A stretch of 64,000 bases of DNA from a virus: the IMG/VR virus record IMGVR_UViG_3300035034_001897, positions 1-64,000 of that record. One strand, 5' to 3'. This document shows positions 8,330 through 15,917 of this stretch, one piece after another. The translations under genes were made by a program, and so were the position numbers. The notes beneath the pieces were generated by a model. That model searched no databases. It was not told where the DNA came from and was given only the letters and a program-made list of their open reading frames with translations. The stretch's first letter is position 1, and the number at the start of each line of letters is the position of its first letter.

Positions 8330-8632
8330 ATGGCAAGTCAATTCACAGTACAAGCAAAAGTTACAATCGTTAATGAACTGCACCTAACTGGTGTAGGAAT
8401 TAATCGACTAATGTCAAACCCTACATATCAACCAGTTAAAGATGATATTATGGATCGCAACTTAGTTAAGAATTCTGACATATTGATTCTTAGAATGTCA
8501 ACACTATTCAAGAAGGCTTGGCCTTACAAGACATTTGTAACAACAGTTATGTCATTAAAAACAGATGGTAATGAAAAAGTGGATCGTAAAAACATTAAAG
8601 AGATGGTTAGGATTGACTGTAATGGATACTAA
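8330..8632 (+). CDS. Hypothetical protein
   Basis: 100 residues, basic. Preceded by an AAATCGTA leader. Its last 11 bases overlap the next gene, which starts at the ATG at 8622 in another frame. Unknown. Confidence 0.6.
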   Translation: MASQFTVQAKVTIVNELHLTGVGINRLMSNPTYQPVKDDIMDRNLVKNSDILILRMSTLFKKAWPYKTFVTTVMSLKTDGNEKVDRKNIKEMVRIDCNGY

Positions 8633-8909
8633 AATCGAGCGACAGGAAAGTAGAATACAAGACCTAGATAATCAAGTCAATTCACTAAATAGAATCAAAA
8701 GTCACATTGATGTAGGTGCTGATGTAGGATACAAAGGTAATGAGAGTTGGGCAGTGATTTGTATTAAAGGTAAACCTGAATCAGTTAGGTTCATTGATCT
8801 GAGAGGAGTTGATGAAAGGCAACTAGTGATGTTCTTGAGAGACTTCGAGAAAAGAAATATGACACTAGACCTACCACCAATGCTGACAAGCTTAAAACAC
8901 AGATTCTAA
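8622..8909 (+). CDS. Hypothetical protein with N-terminal coiled coil
   Basis: 95 residues from the ATG at 8622; the frame is open further upstream to 8565 but that part overlaps the previous gene and reads as shadow. Residues 4-30 (IERQESRIQDLDNQVNSLNR) look like a short coiled coil, followed by a compact alpha/beta part. Stop overlaps the next ATG. Confidence 0.6.
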   Translation: MDTKIERQESRIQDLDNQVNSLNRIKSHIDVGADVGYKGNESWAVICIKGKPESVRFIDLRGVDERQLVMFLRDFEKRNMTLDLPPMLTSLKHRF

Positions 8910-9124
8910 TGGCAACGATAATTGAAAATTTAGATCAAGCAAGAGAGAATCGTACATCAGATCGTGTGTGTGGTGGATGTGGAGTTCAATTTCTATCAAA
9001 AGAGCAAATAGAAGGTGGTGGAGGTGTACATACAGCATATATAGACGATTGTGGCATATGTGGCAATAAAGGATTGACGTTGCCAATTCGTCACTATAAC
9101 AATTTATACAGACCAAATGAATAA
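8909..9124 (+). CDS. Zinc-finger-like small protein
   Basis: 71 residues with CxxC pairs at C21/C24 and C48/C51, spaced as in a four-cysteine zinc ribbon. Overlaps both neighbours. Function unknown. Confidence 0.55.
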   Translation: MATIIENLDQARENRTSDRVCGGCGVQFLSKEQIEGGGGVHTAYIDDCGICGNKGLTLPIRHYNNLYRPNE

Positions 9125-9392
9125 GCGCAAAATTCTTGTAGTAGGTTGGATAGGACATATAGATGTTGGTAGAACAACGCTTGCTCATACAGTAGCAAAG
9201 CGAATTGCACAAGAACTTGATACTGCAGTAGTTACAGCACAACAAGTAAAGCACGAAGCAGAATCACATTCATTCCCTACATCTGAACTTTTAGTGATTA
9301 CACGCCTACCAGACTTTGAGGAACCAATTATGCATATAAATAGAGGAGTGATTCCACCTAATCATTATAAAAGCAAGAAATGGAAGAGGTAA
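9117..9392 (+). CDS. Short protein with degenerate P-loop
   Basis: 91 residues. GHIDVGRTTL at residues 13-22 is a Walker A-like loop in which the essential Lys is replaced by Arg (G-x4-G-R-T). The protein is far shorter than a P-loop GTPase or kinase. The Arg substitution makes NTP hydrolysis doubtful. Overlaps the genes on both sides. Confidence 0.55.
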   Translation: MNKRKILVVGWIGHIDVGRTTLAHTVAKRIAQELDTAVVTAQQVKHEAESHSFPTSELLVITRLPDFEEPIMHINRGVIPPNHYKSKKWKR

Positions 9393-9688
9393 TTTACCAA
9401 TCAGCAATCGTATTTGTAACACAAATCATATTCTTGTGGGCACGAACATATAATGTAAGAGCAAATGCAATGTTACATATCAGAAACACACTCCTATCAG
9501 GAGCAATTATTCATATGGTTTGGTTGATATCAATTTCGATTGGTGCAAGTGGTGTGTACAAAGTGCTAGTTGATCACGATTGGAAGTTCGTTCCAGTTAT
9601 CATATTCTCATTAGGAGGGTCACTTATAGGTTGCTACATAGGACTTAGAAAAAGTATAAAAGCAAGGGATAACGAGTTGTATAAATAA
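9380..9688 (+). CDS. Small membrane protein, three TM segments
   Basis: 102 residues with TM segments near 3-20, 38-60 and 72-92 and a polar C-terminus. No diagnostic motif. A promoter overlaps its 3' end. Confidence 0.6.
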   Translation: MEEVIYQSAIVFVTQIIFLWARTYNVRANAMLHIRNTLLSGAIIHMVWLISISIGASGVYKVLVDHDWKFVPVIIFSLGGSLIGCYIGLRKSIKARDNELYK

Positions 9689-9708
9689 ATAATTAATATA
9701 TATCTTTA
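9677..9708 (+). promoter_or_regulatory. Promoter TTG-N21-TATCTTTA
   Basis: TTG at 9677-9679 and TATCTTTA at 9701-9708, spacer 21. It lacks the AGAAAGATA spacer text and dyad of the main family, so it may be read by the host sigma factor alone. Precedes the gene at 9730. Confidence 0.6.
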
Positions 9709-9729
9709 ACAAAAAACGTAAACAATATT

Positions 9730-10071
9730 ATGAACACACCAATATTAACAATGATCGACATACAGATCCAACTACTCATTCAATTAGGAATGCAAGCAAC
9801 AACAATCTTAGTAAGCCATTCTATAAAAGAATTATTTGAAGGTGAGATTCTTGCAACATTGAATGAGAACTCTCCGAAACACATCAATGTCGAGATGGAC
9901 ATTGAAGGATTAACTTATAGAGGATGTGAGGTTAACATTGAAGCAGTACCTGAACCGATTGTAGGAATGGAAAGAGCTATGATGGCAGCAACTTCATCAT
10001 ATGCAACATTATCTCCAATCACAGTGGTAGGATACTTACCAGAAACGCTGCAAGCTGAAGCTGAAGCGTAA
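9730..10071 (+). CDS. Hypothetical protein
   Basis: 113 residues, acidic, helical N-terminus then a beta-like middle (INVEMDIEGLTYRGCEV). First gene after the promoter at 9677-9708. Unknown. Confidence 0.6.
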   Translation: MNTPILTMIDIQIQLLIQLGMQATTILVSHSIKELFEGEILATLNENSPKHINVEMDIEGLTYRGCEVNIEAVPEPIVGMERAMMAATSSYATLSPITVVGYLPETLQAEAEA

Positions 10072-10302
10072 ATGGCTATCAAAACCGTACAGATCCGAAG
10101 TTATGGTGACGAAGTTTATATCGTCACCAATGACGGGATCGTAAAAGGAACAGTTGGCAATCGCACAATAGACTCCGAAGATGAGGTGGTTTATTCAATC
10201 AAAATAGGTGGCAAGTATCACTACATTAAAAAGAAACATCAACACGTATTTGAAGATTCAAAGTCACTAATCAAATACTATGAAAGTAACATCAAAGAAT
10301 GA
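10072..10302 (+). CDS. Small beta-rich hypothetical protein
   Basis: 76 residues with alternating beta-strand pattern (VQIRSYGDEVYIVTNDGIVKG). The start directly abuts the preceding stop; the end overlaps the next ATG. Unknown. Confidence 0.55.
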   Translation: MAIKTVQIRSYGDEVYIVTNDGIVKGTVGNRTIDSEDEVVYSIKIGGKYHYIKKKHQHVFEDSKSLIKYYESNIKE

Positions 10303-10394
10303 AAGAGCAATTAAGTCAAGACGTCAAACCAGGTGAATTTGACGGAGATAGGTTAGAGCCAATACTTCAAGCGTTCTTTATAAAACAACATTAA
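10299..10394 (+). CDS. Very small hypothetical protein
   Basis: 31 residues (MKEQLSQDVKPGEFDGDRL...), ATGA-coupled to the preceding gene and 4 bases before the thymidylate synthase. Coding is plausible from packing but not provable. Confidence 0.4.
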   Translation: MKEQLSQDVKPGEFDGDRLEPILQAFFIKQH

Positions 10395-10398
10395 TCAT

Positions 10399-11379
10399 AT
10401 GAAAACATTAAATCAACACAATTACAACGGTATAGATGCAACTATCATAGCAGATAGTAAGAACGAAGTAGGTAATCGTATCACATCATTCATCATCACA
10501 TTACCTAGAATTGTACTTGCAGAACTCAACACGCACAGAGCATTAACTAGAAACAGTGCATCAAGTAGAGCAGTTCCTCACAAAGTGATGGTGCAGAAAT
10601 GTATTGACACACCATTCATTCCAATCAAATGGATGAAAGATCACTCAGGAATGCAAGGAAATGATTTCTTTGAAGAGCAGAAAGATATAGATTATTTAAC
10701 TAACGATTGGTTAGAGGCTAGAGATAGTGCGGTAACTCACGCTGAAAGAATGAGTAGTGGTGGACTAACAAAACAGATTGTTAACAGATTACTAGAACCC
10801 TTCATGTGGCACACGGTTATTTGTACGGCAACTGAGTGGGAAAACTTCTATGCATTACGAGCACACGATGCTGCAGAAATACACATAGCGAAGTTAGCAG
10901 ATATGATGCTAGAACAAGCAAACTTGAGCGAACCTAAGCTGTTACAAGCTGGTGAGTGGCACATTCCATTTGGAGACGAGATGGATTCTATGAGAATCAT
11001 AGATTGCATCAACGAATTACGTATCAATGGAACATTTGATAGTAATGGAGACCTTGAACAGCAAATCGCTAAAGTAAAAGTGATGATTGCTACTGCAAGA
11101 TGTGCAAGAGTGAGTTATCTTAACTTTGAAGGTAAAGACGACTACGATGCAGACATCAAATTACACAATAGACTGAGTGGTATGGCACACTGGTCACCAT
11201 TCGAGCATTGTGCACAAGCGATGTGTGAAAGAGACTTTGAGCCATTCGATCATATGGAAGGTGCAGTAGATTGGATTAACGATCTATTTGGATGGTCAGG
11301 TAACTTTAAAGGATTTGTTCAGTATCGTAAAACGTTTGCAGGAGAAAATAAATCAGATAATCGTTTAATAAAGAAATAA
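10399..11379 (+). CDS. thyX: FAD-dependent thymidylate synthase (ThyX)
   Basis: 326 residues. It makes dTMP from dUMP using FAD and methylene-tetrahydrofolate, supplying thymidine for phage DNA. Visible support is NTHRALTRNSASSRAVP (residues 44-60), corresponding to the ThyX RHR...SxR substrate/FAD motif, and HWSPFEHCAQ near the C-terminus, corresponding to the conserved H-x-PFEH. It is longer than the usual 220-260 residues because of an extended middle. Stop overlaps the next start. Confidence 0.85.
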   Translation: MKTLNQHNYNGIDATIIADSKNEVGNRITSFIITLPRIVLAELNTHRALTRNSASSRAVPHKVMVQKCIDTPFIPIKWMKDHSGMQGNDFFEEQKDIDYLTNDWLEARDSAVTHAERMSSGGLTKQIVNRLLEPFMWHTVICTATEWENFYALRAHDAAEIHIAKLADMMLEQANLSEPKLLQAGEWHIPFGDEMDSMRIIDCINELRINGTFDSNGDLEQQIAKVKVMIATARCARVSYLNFEGKDDYDADIKLHNRLSGMAHWSPFEHCAQAMCERDFEPFDHMEGAVDWINDLFGWSGNFKGFVQYRKTFAGENKSDNRLIKK

Positions 11380-11567
11380 TGAGAGATTTTATAAGTTTAA
11401 TGCTAGTATGCATATTAGGATTGTTAATAATAGCGATCTGGCTATTTCCATTAATATTGTGTGCAGTCACAGGAAACTGGTGGCTAATGTTTATATACTT
11501 TGCTTGGTGGATTCCAGCATCTATATTAACAAGACTATTGTCTGAATTTATGGAGTTAGTACAATGA
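11379..11567 (+). CDS. Small membrane protein, two TM segments
   Basis: 62 residues, nearly all hydrophobic, with TM stretches at about 5-28 and 32-52 and several Trp at the interfaces. TAATG overlap with thyX. Unknown. Confidence 0.55.
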   Translation: MRDFISLMLVCILGLLIIAIWLFPLILCAVTGNWWLMFIYFAWWIPASILTRLLSEFMELVQ

Positions 11568-11656
11568 AAATGGTAATAACTGCACTGGTGATCATTGTAG
11601 TATCAATATTTCTAGCAAATATTGATAACGATGATAGTGATCACTTAGCAATGTAA
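11564..11656 (+). CDS. Single-TM micropeptide
   Basis: 30 residues: one TM segment (about 3-19) then an acidic tail (NIDNDDSDH). ATGA overlap with the preceding membrane protein suggests co-translation. Confidence 0.4.
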   Translation: MKMVITALVIIVVSIFLANIDNDDSDHLAM

Positions 11657-11666
11657 AACACGTATT

Positions 11667-12008
11667 ATGAAAAAGATTGAAATATTCGCATTAATTAATC
11701 TATTCGCAGATCATTGTAAGTATGGAGTTGATTTAGATAAACTACTCAAAGACATTCAGAAGCTTCAAGATAAGAAGTTGTCAGAAAAGGAAATGAATGT
11801 ATTGGCTAGCAAATTAAAACTTCATCCAATACTCAGTCAGCTTACTATTCATTTATCGTATGTAAGTGAAGAGAATAAGAAGGATCAGAAATCTCGTTAC
11901 GAAATCGTATTAGATGATGAAGGTCAAGGTGTAGTTGAGGACAATATGATTTGGGTGCATACTTTAGTGTACGACCTAATATCGCATTTAAAGTATGGTG
12001 TAAAATAA
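11667..12008 (+). CDS. Hypothetical helical protein
   Basis: 113 residues, helical and charged (KLQDKKLSEKEMNVLASKLK). Last gene before the large non-coding region and its promoter. No family recognised. Confidence 0.6.
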   Translation: MKKIEIFALINLFADHCKYGVDLDKLLKDIQKLQDKKLSEKEMNVLASKLKLHPILSQLTIHLSYVSEENKKDQKSRYEIVLDDEGQGVVEDNMIWVHTLVYDLISHLKYGVK

Positions 12009-12024
12009 ATTAAATTATTTTCGA

Positions 12025-12096
12025 TTAAATGTTGTCAGAAAGATATAAAGGTACTACCTTTATATCATAAGGAAATAGTAATAGTACAACATTTAA
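12025..12096 (+). promoter_or_regulatory. Phage promoter with 12-bp perfect dyad (operator-like)
   Basis: TTG at 12032-12034, 20-base spacer, TACCTTTA at 12055-12062. GATATAAAGGTA (12042-12053), one base, then TACCTTTATATC (12055-12066) is a perfect 12-1-12 palindrome covering the -7 box. A second perfect inverted repeat, TTAAATGTTGT (12025-12035) and ACAACATTTAA (12086-12096), brackets the promoter. It stands before a 38-residue gene and the structured RNA region. Confidence 0.8.
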
Positions 12097-12108
12097 AAAT
12101 CGGAAATT

Positions 12109-12225
12109 ATGACACCAACACAAGTAGAAATCGCAACAGCAGTAACGATAGCAGTAGTATTAATCGTAATTTTCATCAAGTTCGGAGGACTGAGCGGTGG
12201 AGCACGAAACGCAATATTCAGATAA
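12109..12225 (+). CDS. Single-TM micropeptide
   Basis: 38 residues with one TM segment (about residues 8-25) and a Gly/Arg-rich tail. Well supported for its size: the promoter lies 47 bases upstream and AAAATCGG (12096-12103) five bases before ATG. It immediately precedes the structured RNA region, so it may be the only protein on that transcript. Confidence 0.55.
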   Translation: MTPTQVEIATAVTIAVVLIVIFIKFGGLSGGARNAIFR

Positions 12226-12229
12226 CATT

Positions 12230-13310
12230 TAAGATAGGTTACCAATCATAGTGTAGAGTCTTCTCAACCTAAAAGCACGTCTGCAAATTAGCAGAAAGAG
12301 AATCGCTAGGAGTGATTCAGAGAGGTACAGCAAACAAAAGTTCATTGACATATTGAAGTGAGAGAATGATCAAATAGGCAGTAGTCAATCTCGTACTATC
12401 TTATAGTACCAGACATTATGACAGAGCCATCGAAAGAATAGATCACTCATCTTGCGACTGGGAACGATGCGCTCGCAAGGTGTACTCTGAATCTTTCACT
12501 TCAATATAACTTAAACTACCCTACGTGTAAATGCAATAATCTCCTCTTGCCAGGATCAAAGATTTACAGTTCTTTAAGGGGCGTGCAGATAAATGTGAGT
12601 CTGTAACAAACACACTAGTGAGAGCCTTCGAGCCAATTTTCATTGGGAAGCAGTATCTAGCGAACGTATAACGGCTAGTGTGTTTTAAAATACAAGGTTT
12701 AGATCGTGGACACCTAATCAGTAGAATCGTGGCGTAACCTGAGTGAAATTAGATCTTATTAAACTTTGGTGATTCTTAGTGGAAAAGTGAAAGTAGTAGC
12801 TGAAAACCTCCGTTTCGAAAAGACGCTTGTGAAAGAATGTCCTGCTTACAATAGATTGCTGTGTGAGAACTTCAATTGGATTGAGATAGAAACGAAAGTA
12901 TTGAAGAAGTCTGTCTATCATCACTGACAGAGGGGTATAGAGTTAGCGTACGACAATAACTCTATATGCGACCGAAAAATCGATGATGTGGAATAATATG
13001 TGTGTAGCTCAGTAGGTAGAGCGCTGGTTAATACTTAGCGTCAGTGGTTCGATCCCACTCCACATTCAAATGAGGCATCGTTATGCAAAACTATTGTGAA
13101 GTTCCGTGATAAGTATCTTGAGGGTTGAGTGCACATACCGATAATAGAGAAAGTGGAACAGAACTGTAAGAAAGGAACAGTCTTTCAGTTCGTTGAAAGT
13201 AGAACGATGCTAAAGAATTGCTTTATAGAGTGGCGTAATCAACTCTTGCAGTGGTGTAGGTAGGGAAGGAGATGTTTCCTCAATTAAATTCCCTAACTTC
13301 ACGCCAAACA
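12230..13310 (+). ncRNA. Large structured non-coding RNA region
   Basis: About 1.08 kb with no credible gene. It is packed with perfect inverted repeats: 7 bp at 12300/12312, 12 bp at 12350-12361/12496-12507 enclosing hairpins at 12393/12403 and 12451/12473, 7 bp at 12526/12562, 11 bp at 12608-12618/12675-12685, 10 bp at 12936-12945/12957-12966, 6 bp at 13161/13186 and 13231/13301 with 7 bp at 13261/13289 inside. It also holds a tRNA-like cloverleaf at 12985-13066. GCATCGTT (13075-13082) can pair with AACGATGC at 13203 or in the loop at 12463. Size, phage setting and tRNA association recall the GOLLD and ROOL large ornate RNAs; class membership is not tested. It may be one RNA or several. Confidence 0.7.
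12985..13066 (+). tRNA. tRNA-like cloverleaf, probably not a normal tRNA
   Basis: D-arm GCTC-AGTAGGTA-GAGC (13007-13022), anticodon arm GCTGG-TTAATAC-TTAGC (13023-13039, two G-T pairs, anticodon AAT at 13030-13032) and a perfect T-arm AGTGG-TTCGATC-CCACT (13043-13059) are present. The acceptor is odd: GATGTGG (12985-12991) pairs with CCACATT (13060-13066) only if 13 extra bases sit before position 8; the alternative ATGTG (12998-13002) gives five pairs. Base 26 seems missing, the variable loop is three bases, and no CCA follows. It looks like a decayed tRNA or tRNA mimic inside the larger RNA. Confidence 0.5.
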
Positions 13311-13318
13311 ATAATATT

Positions 13319-13567
13319 ATGAAAAAGTTAATTTTTATATTACTAACAATATGCTGCATAAGTGTGCAAGCTCAGAGTAAGAAGGTTGTGATGACTATGG
13401 AGATCACTATACAAAGTGATAATCAATGTAAGTTAGATACTACTAAAGTGATTAAGAACATAAAAAAGGATACTTTATCGAAAGTAGTATTGGTCAAGAT
13501 AAATGCATTAATAGCATCGAAATCTAATGACAGTATCATCAAAAGTAGTTATTACGATTTTAAATAG
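13319..13567 (+). CDS. Small secreted protein
   Basis: 82 residues with a clear Sec signal peptide (MKKLIFILLTICCISVQAQ, cleavage after AQ as is usual in Bacteroidota) and a basic mature part of about 63 residues. It follows the structured RNA with an A/T leader ending AATATTATG. Export of a phage early product to the periplasm suggests an envelope role such as superinfection control; this is inference. Confidence 0.6.
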   Translation: MKKLIFILLTICCISVQAQSKKVVMTMEITIQSDNQCKLDTTKVIKNIKKDTLSKVVLVKINALIASKSNDSIIKSSYYDFK

Positions 13568-13579
13568 TATATTTATCGA

Positions 13580-13800
13580 ATAGAGAACTGAAACCGACCA
13601 GCTCTTAAAATATTAGAAGATGTAGGCAACTACATCAAGTGTACCAGCTGTATAGTAATATGTTGGATATGGGTGAAAGTTGGAATAAGTTATTTAGAAT
13701 ATACCAGCAACTAGCCAAGCACTTAGGAGTTTACAGCAAGAACTTAAATCGTTCCCGATAATCGATTTTATTTCGCGACCTCATTGAGGTGCTAATTTTT
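13580..13800 (+). ncRNA. Structured gene-free stretch, possible small RNA
   Basis: No gene. GATGTAG-GCAA-CTACATC (13619-13636) is a perfect 7-bp hairpin closed by a GNRA tetraloop, inside CAGCT (13599-13603)/AGCTG (13646-13650). A TATATTTA box lies at 13568-13575 just upstream, without a visible TTG. ACCTC-ATT-GAGGT near 13780-13793 followed by TTTTT could terminate it. It may be a separate RNA or a structured leader of the next gene. Confidence 0.45.
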
Positions 13801-13821
13801 AACTTAATACCCTTTTCAATA

Positions 13822-14187
13822 ATGAAAAAGTTTATTTTTACAGTGTTAGTGATGATTGCCTTCGTAGGAACATCATTCGCAACAACAGCCACAATCCAGT
13901 CAACCATTCAAGATGACCATCCAATCTTTGTATTAGATTACGATGTGAATATTACAGCTGGAGATTTCAATTTTGATGCAAACCTGGAAACATATACTGT
14001 CAAAGCAGTCACCGACGAGGTCGGATATGAACCCACATCACTTATTAAAAATACGAAAGCGTTAGCAGTACAGCCGATCACTTTATTTGAGAGGGCAATT
14101 TATCGATATGATAATCGAATGCCAATCAATAAATACATACAAGTAAAAAGTTATAAGCAGTTTGCCTCATACGACTTAATGATGTAG
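13822..14187 (+). CDS. Secreted hypothetical protein
   Basis: 121 residues from the ATG at 13822; the frame is open upstream to 13789 but the hairpin/T-run lies there and the chosen start gives a clean signal peptide (MKKFIFTVLVMIAFVGTSFA). The mature part has no recognised domain. Ends just before a strong terminator, so it closes a short unit of RNA plus secreted genes. Confidence 0.65.
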   Translation: MKKFIFTVLVMIAFVGTSFATTATIQSTIQDDHPIFVLDYDVNITAGDFNFDANLETYTVKAVTDEVGYEPTSLIKNTKALAVQPITLFERAIYRYDNRMPINKYIQVKSYKQFASYDLMM

Positions 14188-14210
14188 TAACAATGCTAAC
14201 AAATATATTG

Positions 14211-14242
14211 AAAGTCCTTAGCAAAAGTTAAGGACTTTTTTT
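14211..14242 (+). terminator. Rho-independent terminator
   Basis: AAAGTCCTTA (14211-14220), 8-base loop, TAAGGACTTT (14229-14238) then a T run to 14242. Separates the RNA/secreted gene unit from the tagged-protein cluster. Confidence 0.85.
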
Positions 14243-14271
14243 GTTATATTTATCACCCAATTATCGATTGA

Positions 14272-15459
14272 ATGAACTTAGACGATCAAATTAGAAATAG
14301 CATTACACAAAGACGTGATGTCATTGCAGGTAACATAGTTAAAGGTAAACCATCTATGCCAATTGGAACCATTTCAAATGGTCGTAAAAAGATAGCAGAA
14401 GGTCAGTGGAGAGATGTTGTTGATGGAAACAAAAAGCCTAAACAAAACAAAGAGAAGATTAAACTCAGTGCAAAAGTGCTTGCATTAAATGAGAAACATC
14501 AACTCAGTCGATTGCCAATAGATATGCCTCATAATGAAGTGATCATCAATAAAGGTGAAGCGAAAAGTAATTGGATTCTCAAATGGATTGATCCTAAAAC
14601 ACAGAAGGCAGTTACAGCATATAGTAAAGCATTTCTCAAGAAGAATGCACAAGACAAATGGAAGCGTATAGAAAACGTATCTAAGAAAGATATCAGTGCA
14701 ATCAAGATTGGTGCAGACAAATTGATAGTAGGTAGTAATGCTGCTGAACAACAAAGTGGTGCCATAGTAAGCATCATCAGTCAAACTGGGTTGAGACCTG
14801 GAAGTAGAAGTGGTTTCAACAGCACACAAAACAGAGGAGTAAGTACACTCGCTAAAAAGAATATCAAGATTGAGGGAAGTAAAATCACTTTTGAATTCAA
14901 AGGTAAATCGTACAAGAACAACACTGCTGAGATAAATGATAGTGTATTAGCTAACTATCTCAGTGAAAGAATGAGTAAGGTTAAAGGAGAAGACTCCTTC
15001 ATATTCAATACTACAATTAACAAGGTAAGAGATGACTTTAAAGATAGTATCACACCAAATGATTCTATCAAACTCAAAGATATGCGAACATACATAGCAA
15101 CTGACATTGCGAGAGATATGTTAATGCACAATAAATTTGAAGTGCCTCAAAAAGGTGCAAAGAAAGCAATACAAGGTAAGTTGATGGAAGTATTTAAAGC
15201 TGTAAGTAATCAGCTGAACAATAGTCCTACAATGGCTAAAACAAGCTATATTCATCCTAACGTAATCAATGAATGGCTAGAAGGTTTAGGTGTGAAAGAA
15301 GCAGATATGTTTATGATGAAAGCTGTCAATTACACTGAGGCATTAAAAGCAATGAAACTTAGAAGAGACCCTGACAATATTGAGGGGGACGATAACGAAG
15401 ATTTTGACGATATTGATGAATATAATCTACCAGATTGGTGGGACCCAACATTACAATAA
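14272..15459 (+). CDS. Topoisomerase IB-like enzyme with N-terminal tag
   Basis: 395 residues. Type IB topoisomerases nick one strand through a tyrosine and relax supercoils. The catalytic set is visible: R175 in QTGLRPGS, K212 in FEFKGKS, R272 in LKDMRTYIAT and Y326 in MAKTSYIHP, in the correct order. The first 50 residues carry the tag shared with four or five other proteins here (QIRNSITQRRD...IVKGKPSMPIGTISNGRKK...GQW). The tail is acidic (residues 365-395). Virion delivery is an inference from the tag; a purely intracellular role in replication or packaging is equally possible. Confidence 0.85.
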   Translation: MNLDDQIRNSITQRRDVIAGNIVKGKPSMPIGTISNGRKKIAEGQWRDVVDGNKKPKQNKEKIKLSAKVLALNEKHQLSRLPIDMPHNEVIINKGEAKSNWILKWIDPKTQKAVTAYSKAFLKKNAQDKWKRIENVSKKDISAIKIGADKLIVGSNAAEQQSGAIVSIISQTGLRPGSRSGFNSTQNRGVSTLAKKNIKIEGSKITFEFKGKSYKNNTAEINDSVLANYLSERMSKVKGEDSFIFNTTINKVRDDFKDSITPNDSIKLKDMRTYIATDIARDMLMHNKFEVPQKGAKKAIQGKLMEVFKAVSNQLNNSPTMAKTSYIHPNVINEWLEGLGVKEADMFMMKAVNYTEALKAMKLRRDPDNIEGDDNEDFDDIDEYNLPDWWDPTLQ

Positions 15460-15461
15460 CT

Positions 15462-15917
15462 ATGGATTTAGAAGAGCAAATTAGATCAAGAAGACGTGAA
15501 CAAGCTGCACAAATTGCACAATCATTAGGTGTAGATTTGATTAAAGGTAAGGCTGCTGATGAAGGTGAAGAAAGAGAGTGGGGTGGTAAGAAATATAAGA
15601 AAACTAGTGGTAAATGGATACCAGTTACTGATGGAAAAGATAAAAAGAAGGATGATGACCCGAAGAATTCATCTAAAAAGTCAGAGGATCCTAAATCAGA
15701 TGGTAAAGCAAAACCTAGTGCAGGTGAAGGTGTTGATAAGCACGAAATAGCACAACTTACTGCATTGAAAGCTACAATGGAATCTAATCCAGAAAAAGCA
15801 TATGAAATCTTCCAATCACTCAGTCCAGAAGCGCAACAAGCTGTTCCTCAAGATGTGGTTAACAAATTGGTTGAAGGTAGTCATAGTGAAGGTGAAGATG
15901 AGGCTGAAGGTGTTTGA
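15462..15917 (+). CDS. Tagged acidic protein, perhaps N-terminal half of a frameshifted gene
   Basis: 151 residues from ATG 15462, 2 bases after the topoisomerase stop. The N-terminus bears the shared tag (LEEQIRSRRREQAAQIAQ...LIKGK then KKYKKTSGKWIPV). A Lys/Asp/Ser-rich linker follows, then a helical part with LSPEAQQAVPQDVV. It ends in acidic residues at a TGA (15915-15917) while the same acidic composition continues in the +1 frame. The context GGT-GTT-TGA-G resembles +1 shift sites such as the prfB CTT-TGA; alternatively an indel or two genes. Confidence 0.65.
   Translation: MDLEEQIRSRRREQAAQIAQSLGVDLIKGKAADEGEEREWGGKKYKKTSGKWIPVTDGKDKKKDDDPKNSSKKSEDPKSDGKAKPSAGEGVDKHEIAQLTALKATMESNPEKAYEIFQSLSPEAQQAVPQDVVNKLVEGSHSEGEDEAEGV

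Noticed and set aside
8565-8621. Longer start for the gene at 8622
   Set aside because: It lies within the previous gene and reads as a shadow; ATG at 8622 gives a clean coiled-coil start.
12718-12924. Minus-strand frame of 68 codons inside the non-coding region
   Set aside because: It has no promoter or leader, lies across predicted RNA stems, and its composition (Phe/Tyr/Arg-rich) is what AT-rich antisense text gives.
15802-15897. Upstream extension of the acidic protein's frame to 15802
   Set aside because: The text (MKSSNHSVQKRNKLF...) differs sharply in composition from the rest and is the +1 shadow of the preceding gene.
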